From: Pseudomonas kitaguniensis
GTDB lineage: Bacteria > Pseudomonadota > Gammaproteobacteria > Pseudomonadales > Pseudomonadaceae
Length of the DNA stretch: 43,053 nucleotides
Direction of reading: 5' to 3'
Assembly: GCF_009296165.1 (NCBI RefSeq)
Contig: NZ_VUAZ01000023.1
Coordinates: forward strand, 1-43,053
The notes under the pieces are model-generated. The model was given only the letters and a program-made list of their open reading frames with translations, was not told the DNA's origin and searched no databases. Numbering within the stretch: position 1 is the stretch's first letter; every line of letters starts with the position of its first letter. The translations under genes were made by a program, and so were the position numbers. Below are positions 7,846-17,652 of the stretch, one piece after another.

Positions 7846-10416
7846 TCAGGCCGGTTGGGCCTGCGATGACAGCGGTTGCAGCGGCAGCAAAGGCGCGTGC
7901 GGATCGGCCTTGACCGATGCGCGCCAAGCGTCGAGCCACTCAGCATGACCCTCGCTCCACACCTGTTCGTGCAGACGGGCGAGTGCCACCGGGTCGCTGA
8001 GCAACGCCACGCGCTCGCCGTTGTTGAGGCCGGCGGGGCCGACTTTCAACGCATGGCGAACACGCTCGATGCGCAGGAACTCGATGGGCTCCGCCTCACG
8101 GTGACGCGAGGTCGCCAGGGCGCAAGCCAACGCGTTCTGCTGCGGGTCGACCACCGAACGCACAAACCCGTCATGCAGGGCATGCCAGCGGTTCTCGTGG
8201 GTGTATTTCTCTGTCGAGAGCAAGGCTTGCGGCGGATTGTATTCCTCAGGAATCAGGAACAGGCTCTCGTCGCGGGACTTGAGACCGAGGTTAACCCGGC
8301 TGGAAATTACCGACACCGGGATCGACAGCATCAACGAACCGACGATCGGCACCAGCCACCACAGGAAGCTCGGGTTCAACCACACCACCAGCAGCGCCCA
8401 GAAGAAGCCGAGCAAGGTCTGCGTGCCGTGGCGCTTGATCGCTTCGCCCCATGGCGTGGAGTCGTCGTCACGCTGCGGCGAGTTCCAGGTCGCGGCCCAG
8501 CCGAGGAACGCGGCCAGTACGAAACGCGTGTGGAAGATCATCCGCACCGGTGCCAGCAGCATGGAGAAGAGCATCTCCAACAGCATCGACAGCGTTACCT
8601 TGAACTTGCCACCGAACTCTTTCGCGCCCTTGGCCCAGATCAGGATGATGCTCAGCAATTTGGGCAGGAACAGCAGCACGATGGTGGTGGAGAACAACGC
8701 CACCGCCTTGTCCGGGTGCCATTGTGGCCACAGCGGGTACAACTGGCGTGGGGCCATGAAGTACTGCGGTTCCATCAACGTGTTCACCGCCAGCAAGGCC
8801 GTGGACAACACCAGGAACAAGAACCACAACGGCGCCGACAGATAGGACATAACGCCGGTCAGGAACACCGCACGGTGCACCGGGTGCATGCCCTTGACCA
8901 GGAACAAGCGGAAGTTCATCAGGTTGCCGTGGCACCAGCGACGGTCACGCTTGAGTTCGTCCAACAGGTTCGGCGGCAGTTCTTCGTAGCTGCCCGGCAG
9001 GTCGTAGGCAATCCACACGCCCCAGCCGGCACGGCGCATCAGCGCGGCTTCAACGAAGTCGTGGGACAGAATCGAACCGGCAAACGCGCCCTTGCCCGGC
9101 AACGGCGCCAGGGCGCAGTGCTCGATAAACGGCTTCATGCGGATGATCGCGTTGTGGCCCCAGTAGTGGGATTCACCCAACTGCCAGAAGTGCAGGCCAG
9201 CGGTGAACAGCGGGCCGTAAACGCGGGTAGCAAACTGCTGCATGCGCGCATACAAGGTGTCCATGCCCGACGCCCGTGGCGCGGTCTGGATAATCCCCGC
9301 ATCCGGGGTGGCTTCCATCAAGCGCACCAGGCTGGTCAAGCATTCGCCGCTCATTACGCTGTCGGCGTCGAGCACGACCATGTACTTGTATTCACCGCCC
9401 CAACGACGGCAGAAGTCGTCGAGGTTGCCGCTTTTACGTTTAACGCGACGACGACGGCGGCGATAGAAAATCTTGCCGAAACCACCGGCTTCGCGGCACA
9501 CGTCGAGCCAGGCTTGCTGTTCGGCGATGCAGATGTCGGCGTCGTTGCTGTCGCTGAGTACGAAGAAATCGAAACGGTCGAGGTCGCCTGTGGCGGCCAC
9601 CGACTCGAACGTGGCGCGCAAACCGGCAAATACCCGCGGCACGTCTTCGTTGCAGATCGGCATTACCAGTGCGGTGCGCGCTTCTTTGGGGATCGGCTCA
9701 TCACCGGCACTTTTACCGGAAATACGGTATTTATCGTGCCCTGTGAGCAGCTCCAGGAAGCCCATCAGCGCAGTCCAGAAACCGGCCGACACCCAGCAGA
9801 ACAAGATCCCGAACATGATCAGGATGCTGGTTTGCAACGCGTACGGCAGCACTTGAGTGGCGGTTTGCAGCAGCGTCTGGTTGCGGATCTCGTCGAAGTC
9901 GACCAGCGACCAGCCCTGGTACGGCATGATGCCTTTCATGTACCAGCCGGCGACGATGGTTTGGCCGAGCATCAGCACCAACAGGATGTAACGACGAATC
10001 GACCCCACGGTACGCCAGCGCGCGGCCGGCAATACACGTTCATCCTTCGGCGGAGCCGGCGGGTTGGTGCGACCGGTCATCCGGCGCCAACCGCGCACCA
10101 AAATGTTGGTGCGCCAAGGCTCTGGCACCACTTTAGTCCGACGGATCGGCGGCGTAGCCTTCAGGCAAACCCGGCCACTGGCGTCGAGCCCGAGCATTTC
10201 GGCTTCTTGCAGCTCTTCGGCGCTGTTGAGGGTCAGCCGACGGCCGACCGACGCTTGGGCAGCGTCGGTCGGGGCGTCGAAGGTTTTTGACGACAAACGT
10301 TCGTGCAGCTCACTGAAAGAGTTGCAGCCCGCCAGTTCGGCGCGCTGCTCTGCAGTCATCGGGAGGTGCGCCAGGTACTCGGACAAAGTCTCTGGCGTGG
10401 CTTGAGAATTACTCAT
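7846..10416 (-). CDS. opgH: Glucans biosynthesis glucosyltransferase H
   Basis: Inner-membrane family 2 glucosyltransferase of 856 residues that builds the beta-1,2-linked backbone of osmoregulated periplasmic glucans from UDP-glucose. It has a cytoplasmic N-terminal region (about 1-135), membrane segments near 140-160 and 185-215, and then the cytoplasmic catalytic domain with DADS near residue 346 (metal and sugar-nucleotide binding) and the RDRRW acceptor motif near 490. At least four more membrane segments lie between about 515 and 710, followed by a cytoplasmic tail. The length and motifs are those of MdoH/OpgH. The start ATG at 10416 overlaps the end of opgG by 8 bases, so its translation is probably coupled to opgG. 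The opgG frameshift upstream could therefore lower opgH expression if it is real. Confidence 0.96.
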   Translation of the reverse strand: MSNSQATPETLSEYLAHLPMTAEQRAELAGCNSFSELHERLSSKTFDAPTDAAQASVGRRLTLNSAEELQEAEMLGLDASGRVCLKATPPIRRTKVVPEPWRTNILVRGWRRMTGRTNPPAPPKDERVLPAARWRTVGSIRRYILLVLMLGQTIVAGWYMKGIMPYQGWSLVDFDEIRNQTLLQTATQVLPYALQTSILIMFGILFCWVSAGFWTALMGFLELLTGHDKYRISGKSAGDEPIPKEARTALVMPICNEDVPRVFAGLRATFESVAATGDLDRFDFFVLSDSNDADICIAEQQAWLDVCREAGGFGKIFYRRRRRRVKRKSGNLDDFCRRWGGEYKYMVVLDADSVMSGECLTSLVRLMEATPDAGIIQTAPRASGMDTLYARMQQFATRVYGPLFTAGLHFWQLGESHYWGHNAIIRMKPFIEHCALAPLPGKGAFAGSILSHDFVEAALMRRAGWGVWIAYDLPGSYEELPPNLLDELKRDRRWCHGNLMNFRLFLVKGMHPVHRAVFLTGVMSYLSAPLWFLFLVLSTALLAVNTLMEPQYFMAPRQLYPLWPQWHPDKAVALFSTTIVLLFLPKLLSIILIWAKGAKEFGGKFKVTLSMLLEMLFSMLLAPVRMIFHTRFVLAAFLGWAATWNSPQRDDDSTPWGEAIKRHGTQTLLGFFWALLVVWLNPSFLWWLVPIVGSLMLSIPVSVISSRVNLGLKSRDESLFLIPEEYNPPQALLSTEKYTHENRWHALHDGFVRSVVDPQQNALACALATSRHREAEPIEFLRIERVRHALKVGPAGLNNGERVALLSDPVALARLHEQVWSEGHAEWLDAWRASVKADPHAPLLPLQPLSSQAQPA

Positions 10417-12183
10417 CGGCAGGCAACTGATAGCTCCAGGTTTCGGTCAGGACGTGTTCTGTCTTGGCCGGCTCCGGGTTAGAGAGTGGCGTGGCCGGGG
10501 CAGCTTCTGGCTGCTTGGCGTCCTTATCTTCCTTGTCTTTCGCGTCTTTTGCGTCCTTCGCGTCTTTCTTGGCTTGCTTCTCGTGTTGCTTGGCCAAAAC
10601 CTTGTCGGCCTTGAGCACTTGGGTCGAAACAGCCTCAGGTTCTGGCTCCGGGATGTCCTCGACCAGCGCCGCGCGCATTTCGGTCGGCTTGCCTGCGTCC
10701 TTGATTTTCATGCGCAGGGTCAAGCGCCAGCCTTTGGTGTGCTCGTTGTAACGCACGCTGTTTTCAACCACTTCGGCGTTGTCGCCAACACTTACTTGGG
10801 CGCGCACCGGGGCGTCTGCCGGCAGGTTCTTGAGGGACGGGCCTTCAAAGTCCACCAGGTACGCCACGCTGCCGTCCGGCTGACGGATCAGGTTGGATTG
10901 CTTCACATCACCGGTGGAACGCAGGGTCTGCTTGACCCACGCGCTGTCAGCCGGGTGCAGGGCTTTTTCGTCCATGGTCCAGTGCAGGCGGTAGCTGATG
11001 TCCAGCGGCTCGCCGACTTTTGGCAATTCGGCCGGGCTCCAGAACGCAACGATGTTGTCGTTGGTTTCATCGGCGGTCGGAATCTCTACCAGGTCAACGG
11101 AACCCTTGCCCCAATCACCTTCAGGCTCGATCCAGGCGCTTGGGCGCTTGTCGTAGTTGTCGTCGAGGTCTTCGTAGTGGCTAAAGTCGCGGCCACGTTG
11201 CAGCAGGCCGAACCCGCGCGGTTCTCGACGCTGAAGTTGCTGACCGACAGGTGTTTTGGATTGTTCAGTGGGCGCCAGATCCACTCGCCGTTACCGGCAT
11301 GAATCGACAGGCCGCTGGAATCGTGCAGCTCACGACGGTAGTTGAGCACTTTCGACGGCTGGTTCGCGCCGAACAGGAACATGCTGGTCAACGGCGCAAC
11401 GCCGAGTTTGGTGACCTTGTCGCGCAGGAACATCTGCGACTTGACGTCAACGATGGTGTCGGTGCCAGGGCGCAGCGTCAGGCGGTAGGCGCCGGTAGCG
11501 CGTGGCGAGTCCAGCAGAGCAAAGATCACCAGCTGTTTTTCACCCGGTTTTGGACGTTCGATCCAGAACTCGGTGAAACGCGGGAATTCTTCACCGGACG
11601 GCAACGCAGTGTCGATCGCCATGCCACGCGCGGACAGGCCATACGCCTGGCCTTTACCAACGACGCGGAAGTAGCTGGCGCCGAGCATGGTCATGATTTC
11701 GTCTTGTTTGTCGTCTTTGTTGATCGGGTACAGCACACGGAAACCGGCATAACCCAGTTGTTCGGTGGCTTTTGGATCAAATTTCACGTCGCCGAAATCG
11801 AAACGCGTCGGGTCGTACTTGATCTCATGCACGCTGTCGGCAGTCACTTCGTTGATTTTCACCGGCGTATCAAAGTGCATACCCTGGTGATAGAAGGACA
11901 GCTTGAACGGCGTGTTCTGATCGGCCCACTCGGCTTTTTCGTTACGGAAGCGAATTTTCTGATAATCGGCGAATTTCATTTCGCGAAATTCGTTCGGCAG
12001 ATTGCTGCGCGGTGCTTCGTATTTTTGCCCGGCCAGCTCTTTAGCTTTGGCCGACACATCATCCAGACTGAATGCCCACAGTTGACCCGCGCCGAACAGG
12101 CAAAACAGGGCAGAGCCCGTTACCAGTGCGTTTCGTAACCGTTTGGCAGACAATTTTGGTGCATTACAGGGACTAACAATCAC
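10409..12183 (-). pseudogene. opgG: Glucans biosynthesis protein G, frameshifted
   Basis: Periplasmic protein needed for osmoregulated periplasmic glucan synthesis, here split into two frames. Frame one runs from GTG 12183 (GAGGG upstream; [20 protein letters not shown], then a signal segment ending GAGQLWA) and is correct up to NFSVEN at about residue 321. It then reads 44 aberrant residues and stops at 11086. The correct sequence resumes in another frame as [21 protein letters not shown] and continues to the stop at 10409. A single missing base in a run of G on the plus strand at about 11220-11221 (GG where GGG is expected) explains it. Restoring it gives 591 residues, a normal length. Everything else looks conserved, so this is a very recent mutation or a sequence error. 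A TTG at 12210 is an alternative start. Confidence 0.85.
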
Positions 12184-12449
12184 GAGCAACCCTCGCCGAA
12201 AACGAATCAAAAAACCAACGGCCAGCTATCTATATGCCAGGTTGGCGAGCATTGTTCCGACTCCCTTGGGTGAAAATGATTCCCCAATGAACGTCGGACA
12301 AGTCTCTACCTAAGTCAAAAATGGACCAAACAACGCTGATCCCCGTAGCGCGCGATTATCTAGTAGCCCGCGGTACAACGCATCAGGGACAACGAAGTAT
12401 TTGTAGCGAAACCGTACGTTTTTAGGCATTAAAGTCGTTTTTAAACCAT

Positions 12450-12887
12450 TCATGTCTGTATGAGGAATGTCACAGGGCCATCATTGACCAAATGCACCTG
12501 CATATCCGCGCCAAAACGCCCTGAAGCCACCTTGCCATGCAATTGTTGCGCTTGTAACAACAAGTGATCAAAAAGCGCTGCCCCGAGGGCTGGAGGCGCC
12601 GCCGTGGAGAAGCTCGGCCGCAACCCGCTTTTGGTATCCGCCGCCAGGGTGAACTGCGAGACCAGCAGCAAACCGCCACCGACATCCTTCAACGACAGGT
12701 TCATCTTGCCTTCGTCGTCGCTGAACACCCGATAGTTAAGCAGCTTGTGCAACAGTTTGTCGGCGCTCTCTTGCGTATCTAAAGGTTCGACGGCCACCAG
12801 CACCAGCAAACCCTGATCAATCGCCCCTACAATTTCCCCCGCGACTTCGACCCGGGCGCCACTCACCCGTTGCAACAGGCCCTTCAT
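12450..12887 (-). CDS. dtd: D-aminoacyl-tRNA deacylase
   Basis: Cytoplasmic editing enzyme of 145 residues that hydrolyses D-aminoacyl-tRNA and also glycyl-tRNA(Ala), recycling the tRNA. It starts [15 protein letters not shown], has the active-site motif [17 protein letters not shown] at about residues 77-93, and ends with the second family motif NDGPVTF (NxGPVT type). The length is normal. Its start codon overlaps the stop of the upstream pip gene in an ATGA, so the two form a coupled pair. The 266 bases between dtd and opgG hold the opgG promoter region; no clear box was found there. Confidence 0.96.
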   Translation of the reverse strand: MKGLLQRVSGARVEVAGEIVGAIDQGLLVLVAVEPLDTQESADKLLHKLLNYRVFSDDEGKMNLSLKDVGGGLLLVSQFTLAADTKSGLRPSFSTAAPPALGAALFDHLLLQAQQLHGKVASGRFGADMQVHLVNDGPVTFLIQT

Positions 12888-13855
12888 GCTTCTTCTGGTG
12901 GCAGATCAAGCAGGCGCCGTGCCATCTCGCCGGTTGCGCGCACCAATGCATCGGTAATGCCGGGCTCGGACGCGGCATGGCCGGCTTCGCGAATCACTTG
13001 CAACTCACTGTTGGGCCACGCCTGGTGCAGGTCCCAGGCATTGTCCAGCGTGCAAATCATATCGTAGCGGCCATGGATGATTACGCCAGGCAGATGGGCG
13101 ATCTTGTGCATGTCGCGAATCAGCTGGTTGGGCTCCAGGAAGGAGTTGTTGGTGAAGTAATGGCATTCGATACGCGCGATGGACAGCGCACGCTGCGGCT
13201 CGGAAAACCGTTCAACGTGCTGCGGGCTCGGGCACAGGCCCAACATGCGCCCTTCCCAGCCGGACCAGGCTTTGGCCGCGTGCATTTGGGCAATCTGGTC
13301 GTTGCCGGTCAGGCGTTTGTGGTAAGCGGCGACCATGTCGTGGCGCTCATCGGCCGGGATTGGCGCGATGTAGTCCTGCCAGTAATCCGGAAACAGGCGG
13401 CTCGCGCCCTCCTGGTAGAACCAGCGAATATCCTGCGGGCGCGCCAGGAAAATGCCGCGCACGATCAGGCCGTGCACGCGCTCGGGGTGGGTTTGCGCGT
13501 AGGCCAGCGCCAGGGTCGAGCCCCAGGAGCCGCCGAACAGCACCCATTTATCGATACCCAAGTGTTCACGGATACGCTCAAGGTCTGCGACCAGGTCCCA
13601 CGTGGTGTTGTTTTCGAGGCTGGCGCGAGGCGTGGAGCGACCGCAACCGCGTTGGTCGAAGGTGACGATTCGGTACAGGTTTGGATCGAAGTAGCAGCGG
13701 CTTTGGGCGTCGCAACCGGAGCCAGGGCCACCATGGATAAATACGACGGGCAAGCCTTCGGGGGAGCCGCTTTCATCGACGTACAGCGTGTGGGTGTCAT
13801 CGACTGCCAGATCGTGGCGGGCATAGGGTTTGATCTGCGGGTACCAAGTCTGCAT
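12884..13855 (-). CDS. pip: Proline iminopeptidase
   Basis: Alpha/beta-hydrolase of 323 residues that removes N-terminal proline from peptides. It shows the oxyanion motif HGGPGSG (about 41-47), the nucleophile elbow GGSWGS with Ser110, and a C-terminal Asp/His pair in GRYDMIC and EAGHAASE. Family S33 members are about 310-325 residues long. No signal peptide is seen, so it is cytoplasmic. It is the first gene of a two-gene unit with dtd (4-base overlap). The ATG at 13855 begins [19 protein letters not shown], the usual family start. Confidence 0.95.
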   Translation of the reverse strand: MQTWYPQIKPYARHDLAVDDTHTLYVDESGSPEGLPVVFIHGGPGSGCDAQSRCYFDPNLYRIVTFDQRGCGRSTPRASLENNTTWDLVADLERIREHLGIDKWVLFGGSWGSTLALAYAQTHPERVHGLIVRGIFLARPQDIRWFYQEGASRLFPDYWQDYIAPIPADERHDMVAAYHKRLTGNDQIAQMHAAKAWSGWEGRMLGLCPSPQHVERFSEPQRALSIARIECHYFTNNSFLEPNQLIRDMHKIAHLPGVIIHGRYDMICTLDNAWDLHQAWPNSELQVIREAGHAASEPGITDALVRATGEMARRLLDLPPEEA

Positions 13856-13977
13856 TGCGCGCTCCGTAGGGTGTCGGGTCCATCCCTGGGGGGACGTCGA
13901 TTATTCTTGCCGTCCGGCATCATAAACCCGAATTGTGCAATGAGCATGTCCTTGAGCAATTAGACGTGTTTCAGCCC

Positions 13978-14012
13978 TGTGGCGAGCGGGCTGTTGCGGC
14001 AGGCTCGCCACA
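13978..14012. repeat. REP-like palindrome between hutG and pip
   Basis: Inverted repeat TGTGGCGAGC / GCTCGCCACA with a longer internal segment that itself can pair (CTGTTGCGGCAG). Same family as the hairpin at 4076. It lies just beyond the hutG stop and could end the hut transcript. Confidence 0.6.
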
Positions 14013-14034
14013 ACAGCCCTCACTTCATGGCTTA

Positions 14035-14835
14035 TCAGCCGTAGCGCTTGCGCCCCCACGCCAGAAGGCTTTGCAGCAACTGCTTGAGCACCACGCGTGT
14101 CGGCTCGGCCAGGTCGGTGCGATAACGGAACGGCTCGAACTCTTCCATATAAGTGCTTTGGCACAACTCCAGCTGCACCGCGTGAATAGCCTGCGCCGGG
14201 TTGCCGTAGTGCCGGGTGATATGCCCGCCCTTAAAGCGCCCGTTGAGCACGTGGGTGTACTGCGGATGAGTGGCGCAGATGGCTTCCAGCTGGCTGGCCA
14301 GTTCCGGGTCGCAGGCAGCGCCGTTGAAGGTACCGAGGTTGAAGTCCGGCAGCTTGCCGTCGAACAGGTGCGCGATCACCGAGCGAATCGAATGCGCGTC
14401 AAACAGCAGTGCGTAACCAAACTCGGCCTTGAGCCGTGCCAGCTCGTCTTGCAGGGTGCGGTGGTAGGGCACCCAAATTTTCTCAAGGTAAGTAGCGCGC
14501 TCCTCCTTGGACGGCTCCAGCCCCTCACGGAACAACGGCACGCCCTCGAACAAGGTTGCCGGATAAAGCCCGGTGGTGGCGCCGGCATACAAGGGTGTGT
14601 CGTCCGAGGGCCGGTTCAAGTCGATGACAAACCGCGAGTACTCGGCTGCCAACGTACTGGCACCCAGCGCCTCGGCAAAGTCGTACAGCGTGGGGATATG
14701 CCAGTCGGTGTCCGGCAGGCTTTGCGCCGCGTCGATCAACCCGGCCTCAACCGCAGGCGTCAGGCGCAACCCTGCATGCGGCATGCTGATCAGCAGCGGC
14801 ACGCGGCCTTGTTTGAAGCTCAGAACCTTATCCAC
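14035..14835 (-). CDS. hutG: N-formylglutamate deformylase
   Basis: Last enzyme of the five-step histidine pathway: N-formyl-L-glutamate to glutamate plus formate. It has 266 residues in the FGase/N-formylglutamate amidohydrolase family, with metal-binding motifs ISMPHAG near residue 16-22 and LLFDAHS near 143-149, and GRFKGGHITRHYG downstream. Its presence with hutF shows that this organism uses the formylglutamate route rather than direct formiminoglutamate hydrolysis. The start is GTG at 14835, with AGGAGG six bases upstream. It is the distal gene of the operon, 11 bases after hutI. Confidence 0.95.
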   Translation of the reverse strand: MDKVLSFKQGRVPLLISMPHAGLRLTPAVEAGLIDAAQSLPDTDWHIPTLYDFAEALGASTLAAEYSRFVIDLNRPSDDTPLYAGATTGLYPATLFEGVPLFREGLEPSKEERATYLEKIWVPYHRTLQDELARLKAEFGYALLFDAHSIRSVIAHLFDGKLPDFNLGTFNGAACDPELASQLEAICATHPQYTHVLNGRFKGGHITRHYGNPAQAIHAVQLELCQSTYMEEFEPFRYRTDLAEPTRVVLKQLLQSLLAWGRKRYG

Positions 14836-14846
14836 AACACTCCTCC

Positions 14847-16052
14847 TTAAACAGTCACGTCGACGCCGTGGCGCACCACGCGTTTATCCAACTCGCCGCC
14901 CAGCCAGTAGGCCAGATCAGCGGGGCGATCAATTTGCCAGGCGACAAAATCGGCGACTTTGCCGACTTCCAGCGAACCGTGCGTGTCGCCCATGCCCAAC
15001 GCGCTGGCGGCGTGTTGCGTGGCACCGGCCAACGCCTCTTCCGGGGTCATGCGAAACAGCGTGCAGGCCATGTTCAGCATCAGCCGCACCGACAACGCCG
15101 GCGAGGTGCCGGGGTTAAGGTCGCTGGCGATGGCGATTTTCACGCCGTGTTTGCGCAGAGCGTCCATCGGCGGCAACCGGGTTTCGCGCAGGAAGTAAAA
15201 CGCGCCGGGCAGCAGCACGGCGACGGTGCCGGACGCCGCCATGGCGATGGCGTCTGCTTCGGTCATGAATTCCAAATGGTCGGCGGACAACGCGTGGTAA
15301 CGCGCGGCCAGGCTGGACCCGTGCAGCGACGAGAGTTGCTCGGCGTGCAACTTCACCGGCAGGCCAAGTTGCCGGGCGACTTTAAACACGCGTTCCACCT
15401 GCGCCGGGGAAAAGGCCAGGTATTCGCAAAAGGCGTCCACCGCGTCCACCAGCCCTTCTGCGGCGAGTGCCGGCAGCATCTCGTCGCAGATGTGATCGAT
15501 GTAGTCGTCCGCGCGATCCTTGTACTCCGGCGGCAACGCGTGAGCCGCAAGGCAGGTGGCACGCACGCTGACCGGCAGCGCTTCGCCGAGGCGACGAATC
15601 ACCCGCAGCAACTTGCGCTCGCTGGCAAGGTCGAGGCCATAGCCGGATTTGATCTCCACCGTGGTCACGCCATCGCGCAGCAAACTGCGCAAGCGTTTGT
15701 GGGCGCTGTCAAACAGCTGATCTTCGCTGGCTGCGCGGGTGGCGCGTACGGTGCTGGCGATGCCGCCACCCTGGGCGGCGATGTCGGCGTAGCTTGCGCC
15801 CTCAAGGCGCTGCTCGAATTCGCCGCTGCGATTGCCGCCAAACACCGTGTGGGTATGGCAGTCGATCAGCCCCGGGGTGACCCATGCGCCTTGCAGGTCA
15901 TGCACCTGCGCATAATCTGCGGCCGGCAGTTCGCTGCGCGGGCCGATCCATGCGATCAGCGAACCGTGCGTGACCAGCGCGGCGTCTTCGATGATCGAAT
16001 ACTTGCCGTCGGCCATGGTTGCGATGTGGCAGTGTTGCCAGAGCGTTTTCAT
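14847..16052 (-). CDS. hutI: Imidazolonepropionase
   Basis: Third step of histidine breakdown: 4-imidazolone-5-propanoate to N-formimino-L-glutamate. It is a 401-residue amidohydrolase with a TIM-barrel core. The metal-binding HxH is in [19 protein letters not shown] at about residues 71-75; further conserved parts are [16 protein letters not shown] and [11 protein letters not shown] choose the ATG at 16052 because GGGAGG lies at good spacing; a TTG one codon upstream would add a single residue. It lies 42 bases downstream of hutH and is co-transcribed with it. Confidence 0.95.
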   Translation of the reverse strand: MKTLWQHCHIATMADGKYSIIEDAALVTHGSLIAWIGPRSELPAADYAQVHDLQGAWVTPGLIDCHTHTVFGGNRSGEFEQRLEGASYADIAAQGGGIASTVRATRAASEDQLFDSAHKRLRSLLRDGVTTVEIKSGYGLDLASERKLLRVIRRLGEALPVSVRATCLAAHALPPEYKDRADDYIDHICDEMLPALAAEGLVDAVDAFCEYLAFSPAQVERVFKVARQLGLPVKLHAEQLSSLHGSSLAARYHALSADHLEFMTEADAIAMAASGTVAVLLPGAFYFLRETRLPPMDALRKHGVKIAIASDLNPGTSPALSVRLMLNMACTLFRMTPEEALAGATQHAASALGMGDTHGSLEVGKVADFVAWQIDRPADLAYWLGGELDKRVVRHGVDVTV

Positions 16053-16094
16053 CAACGCCTCCCTGAATTATCGATGAGACAAAGCCTTGCGGGC

Positions 16095-17633
16095 TCAGAG
16101 GCTCGGCAGCAGTTGCGCAGGCACCAGCTCATTCAGGCAGCGGCTGGCGAGCAGCTCGGTGGCGGCGATGATGTCGGGGGCGAAGAACCGGTCCTTGTCG
16201 TAGAACGCGACTTTGTCGCGCAGAATTTCGCGGGCTTTTTCCAGCGTCGGCGAGGTTTTCAAACCGTTGCGCAGGTCCAGGCCCTGGCATGCCGCCAGCC
16301 ATTCCACCGCCAACACACCACGGGTGTTCTCGGCCATTTCCCACAGACGTTTGCCCGCAGCGGGCGCCATCGACACGTGGTCTTCCTGGTTAGCCGAGGT
16401 TGGCAGGCTGTCGACGCTGTGCGGATGCGCCAGTGCTTTGTTTTCGCTGGCAAGCGCCGCAGCGGTGACTTGGGCGATCATGAAACCGGAGTTCACGCCG
16501 CCATTGCCTACCAGAAACGGCGGCAGTTGCGACATGTGCTTGTCCATCATCAGCGAGATACGCCGCTCACTCAGCGAGCCGATTTCGGCGATGGCCAACG
16601 CCATGTTATCGGCGGCCATGGCCACCGGCTCAGCGTGGAAGTTGCCGCCGGAAATCACGTCACCTTCGGCAGCAAACACCAGCGGGTTATCCGACACAGC
16701 GTTGGCTTCCACCACCAGCACCTCGGCGGCCTGGCGGAACTGGGTCAGGCAGGCGCCCATGACTTGCGGCTGGCAACGCAGCGAGTACGGGTCTTGCACC
16801 TTGTCGCAGTTCTGGTGCGACTGCGACACCTGGCTGCTTTCACCCAGCAGCGCGCGATACGCCGCCGCCGAGTCGATCTGCCCACGCTGGCCACGCGCCG
16901 CGTGAATACGCGCGTCGAACGGCGAGCGCGAGCCCAGCACAGCCTCGACGGTCAGGGCACCACAGGCGAGTGCGCCGGCGAATAAATCTTCACCTTCAAA
17001 CAGGCCGCGCAACGCATAGGCGGTAGACACCTGGGTGCCGTTGAGCAGCGCCAGGCCTTCTTTGGCGGCGAGGGTCAACGGCGTCAGCCCGGCGACTTTC
17101 AGCGCCTCGGTCGCCTCCAGCCATTCGCCCTTGTAGCGCGCTTTGCCTTCGCCCAGCAGCACCAGCGACATGTGCGCCAGTGGCGCCAAATCGCCGGAGG
17201 CGCCGACCGAACCTTTCAGCGGAATGTGCGGGTACACCTCGGCATTGATCAGCGCGATCAGCGCGTCGATGACCTGCCGACGAATCCCCGAGAACCCACG
17301 GCTCAGGCTGTTGACCTTGAGCACCATGACCAGCCGCACCAGCGCGTCGCTGATCGGCTCGCCGACACCGGCGGCATGCGACAGCACCAGGGAACGCTGA
17401 AGGTTTTCAAGGTCGGCACTGGCGATGCGGGTCGAGGCCAGCAGGCCGAAACCGGTGTTGATGCCGTAGGCGGTGCGGTTCTCGGCGAGTATCTGCTCCA
17501 CGCAGGCCACACTGGCGTCGATCTGCGCCGTGGCGCTGTCATCCAGGCTGAGGGTTACCGGCTGCTGGTAGATGGCCCGCAGTTGGGCAAGGCTCAGTTG
17601 GCCTGGAATCAGGTTTAGCGCAGTCACATTCAT
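16095..17633 (-). CDS. hutH: Histidine ammonia-lyase (histidase)
   Basis: First step of histidine breakdown: L-histidine to urocanate plus ammonia. The protein has 512 residues. The self-forming MIO electrophile comes from Ala145-Ser146-Gly147 in [14 protein letters not shown]. Other active-site residues known from the P. putida enzyme are all present, shifted by three: Tyr56, His86, Asn198, Tyr283, Arg286, Phe332 and Glu417. This is therefore the catalytically competent copy, in contrast to the neighbour encoded just upstream. The start ATG at 17633 is only one base from AAGGAG, so the GTG two codons later (17627) is a real alternative. It lies 19 bases downstream of the paralogue. Confidence 0.96.
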   Translation of the reverse strand: MNVTALNLIPGQLSLAQLRAIYQQPVTLSLDDSATAQIDASVACVEQILAENRTAYGINTGFGLLASTRIASADLENLQRSLVLSHAAGVGEPISDALVRLVMVLKVNSLSRGFSGIRRQVIDALIALINAEVYPHIPLKGSVGASGDLAPLAHMSLVLLGEGKARYKGEWLEATEALKVAGLTPLTLAAKEGLALLNGTQVSTAYALRGLFEGEDLFAGALACGALTVEAVLGSRSPFDARIHAARGQRGQIDSAAAYRALLGESSQVSQSHQNCDKVQDPYSLRCQPQVMGACLTQFRQAAEVLVVEANAVSDNPLVFAAEGDVISGGNFHAEPVAMAADNMALAIAEIGSLSERRISLMMDKHMSQLPPFLVGNGGVNSGFMIAQVTAAALASENKALAHPHSVDSLPTSANQEDHVSMAPAAGKRLWEMAENTRGVLAVEWLAACQGLDLRNGLKTSPTLEKAREILRDKVAFYDKDRFFAPDIIAATELLASRCLNELVPAQLLPSL

Positions 17634-17652
17634 GCTCCTTGAAAATTATTGT

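Noticed and set aside
7876..10290. Plus-strand open frame (804 codons) opposite opgH
   Set aside because: Shadow of opgH. Translation is rich in Gln, His and Arg with no family features.
14868..16985. Long plus-strand open frame (705 codons) opposite hutI and hutH
   Set aside because: Antisense shadow of GC-rich coding sequence: no recognisable domain, low-complexity His/Gln/Arg-rich translation, no ribosome site. Both opposite-strand genes are clear enzymes.
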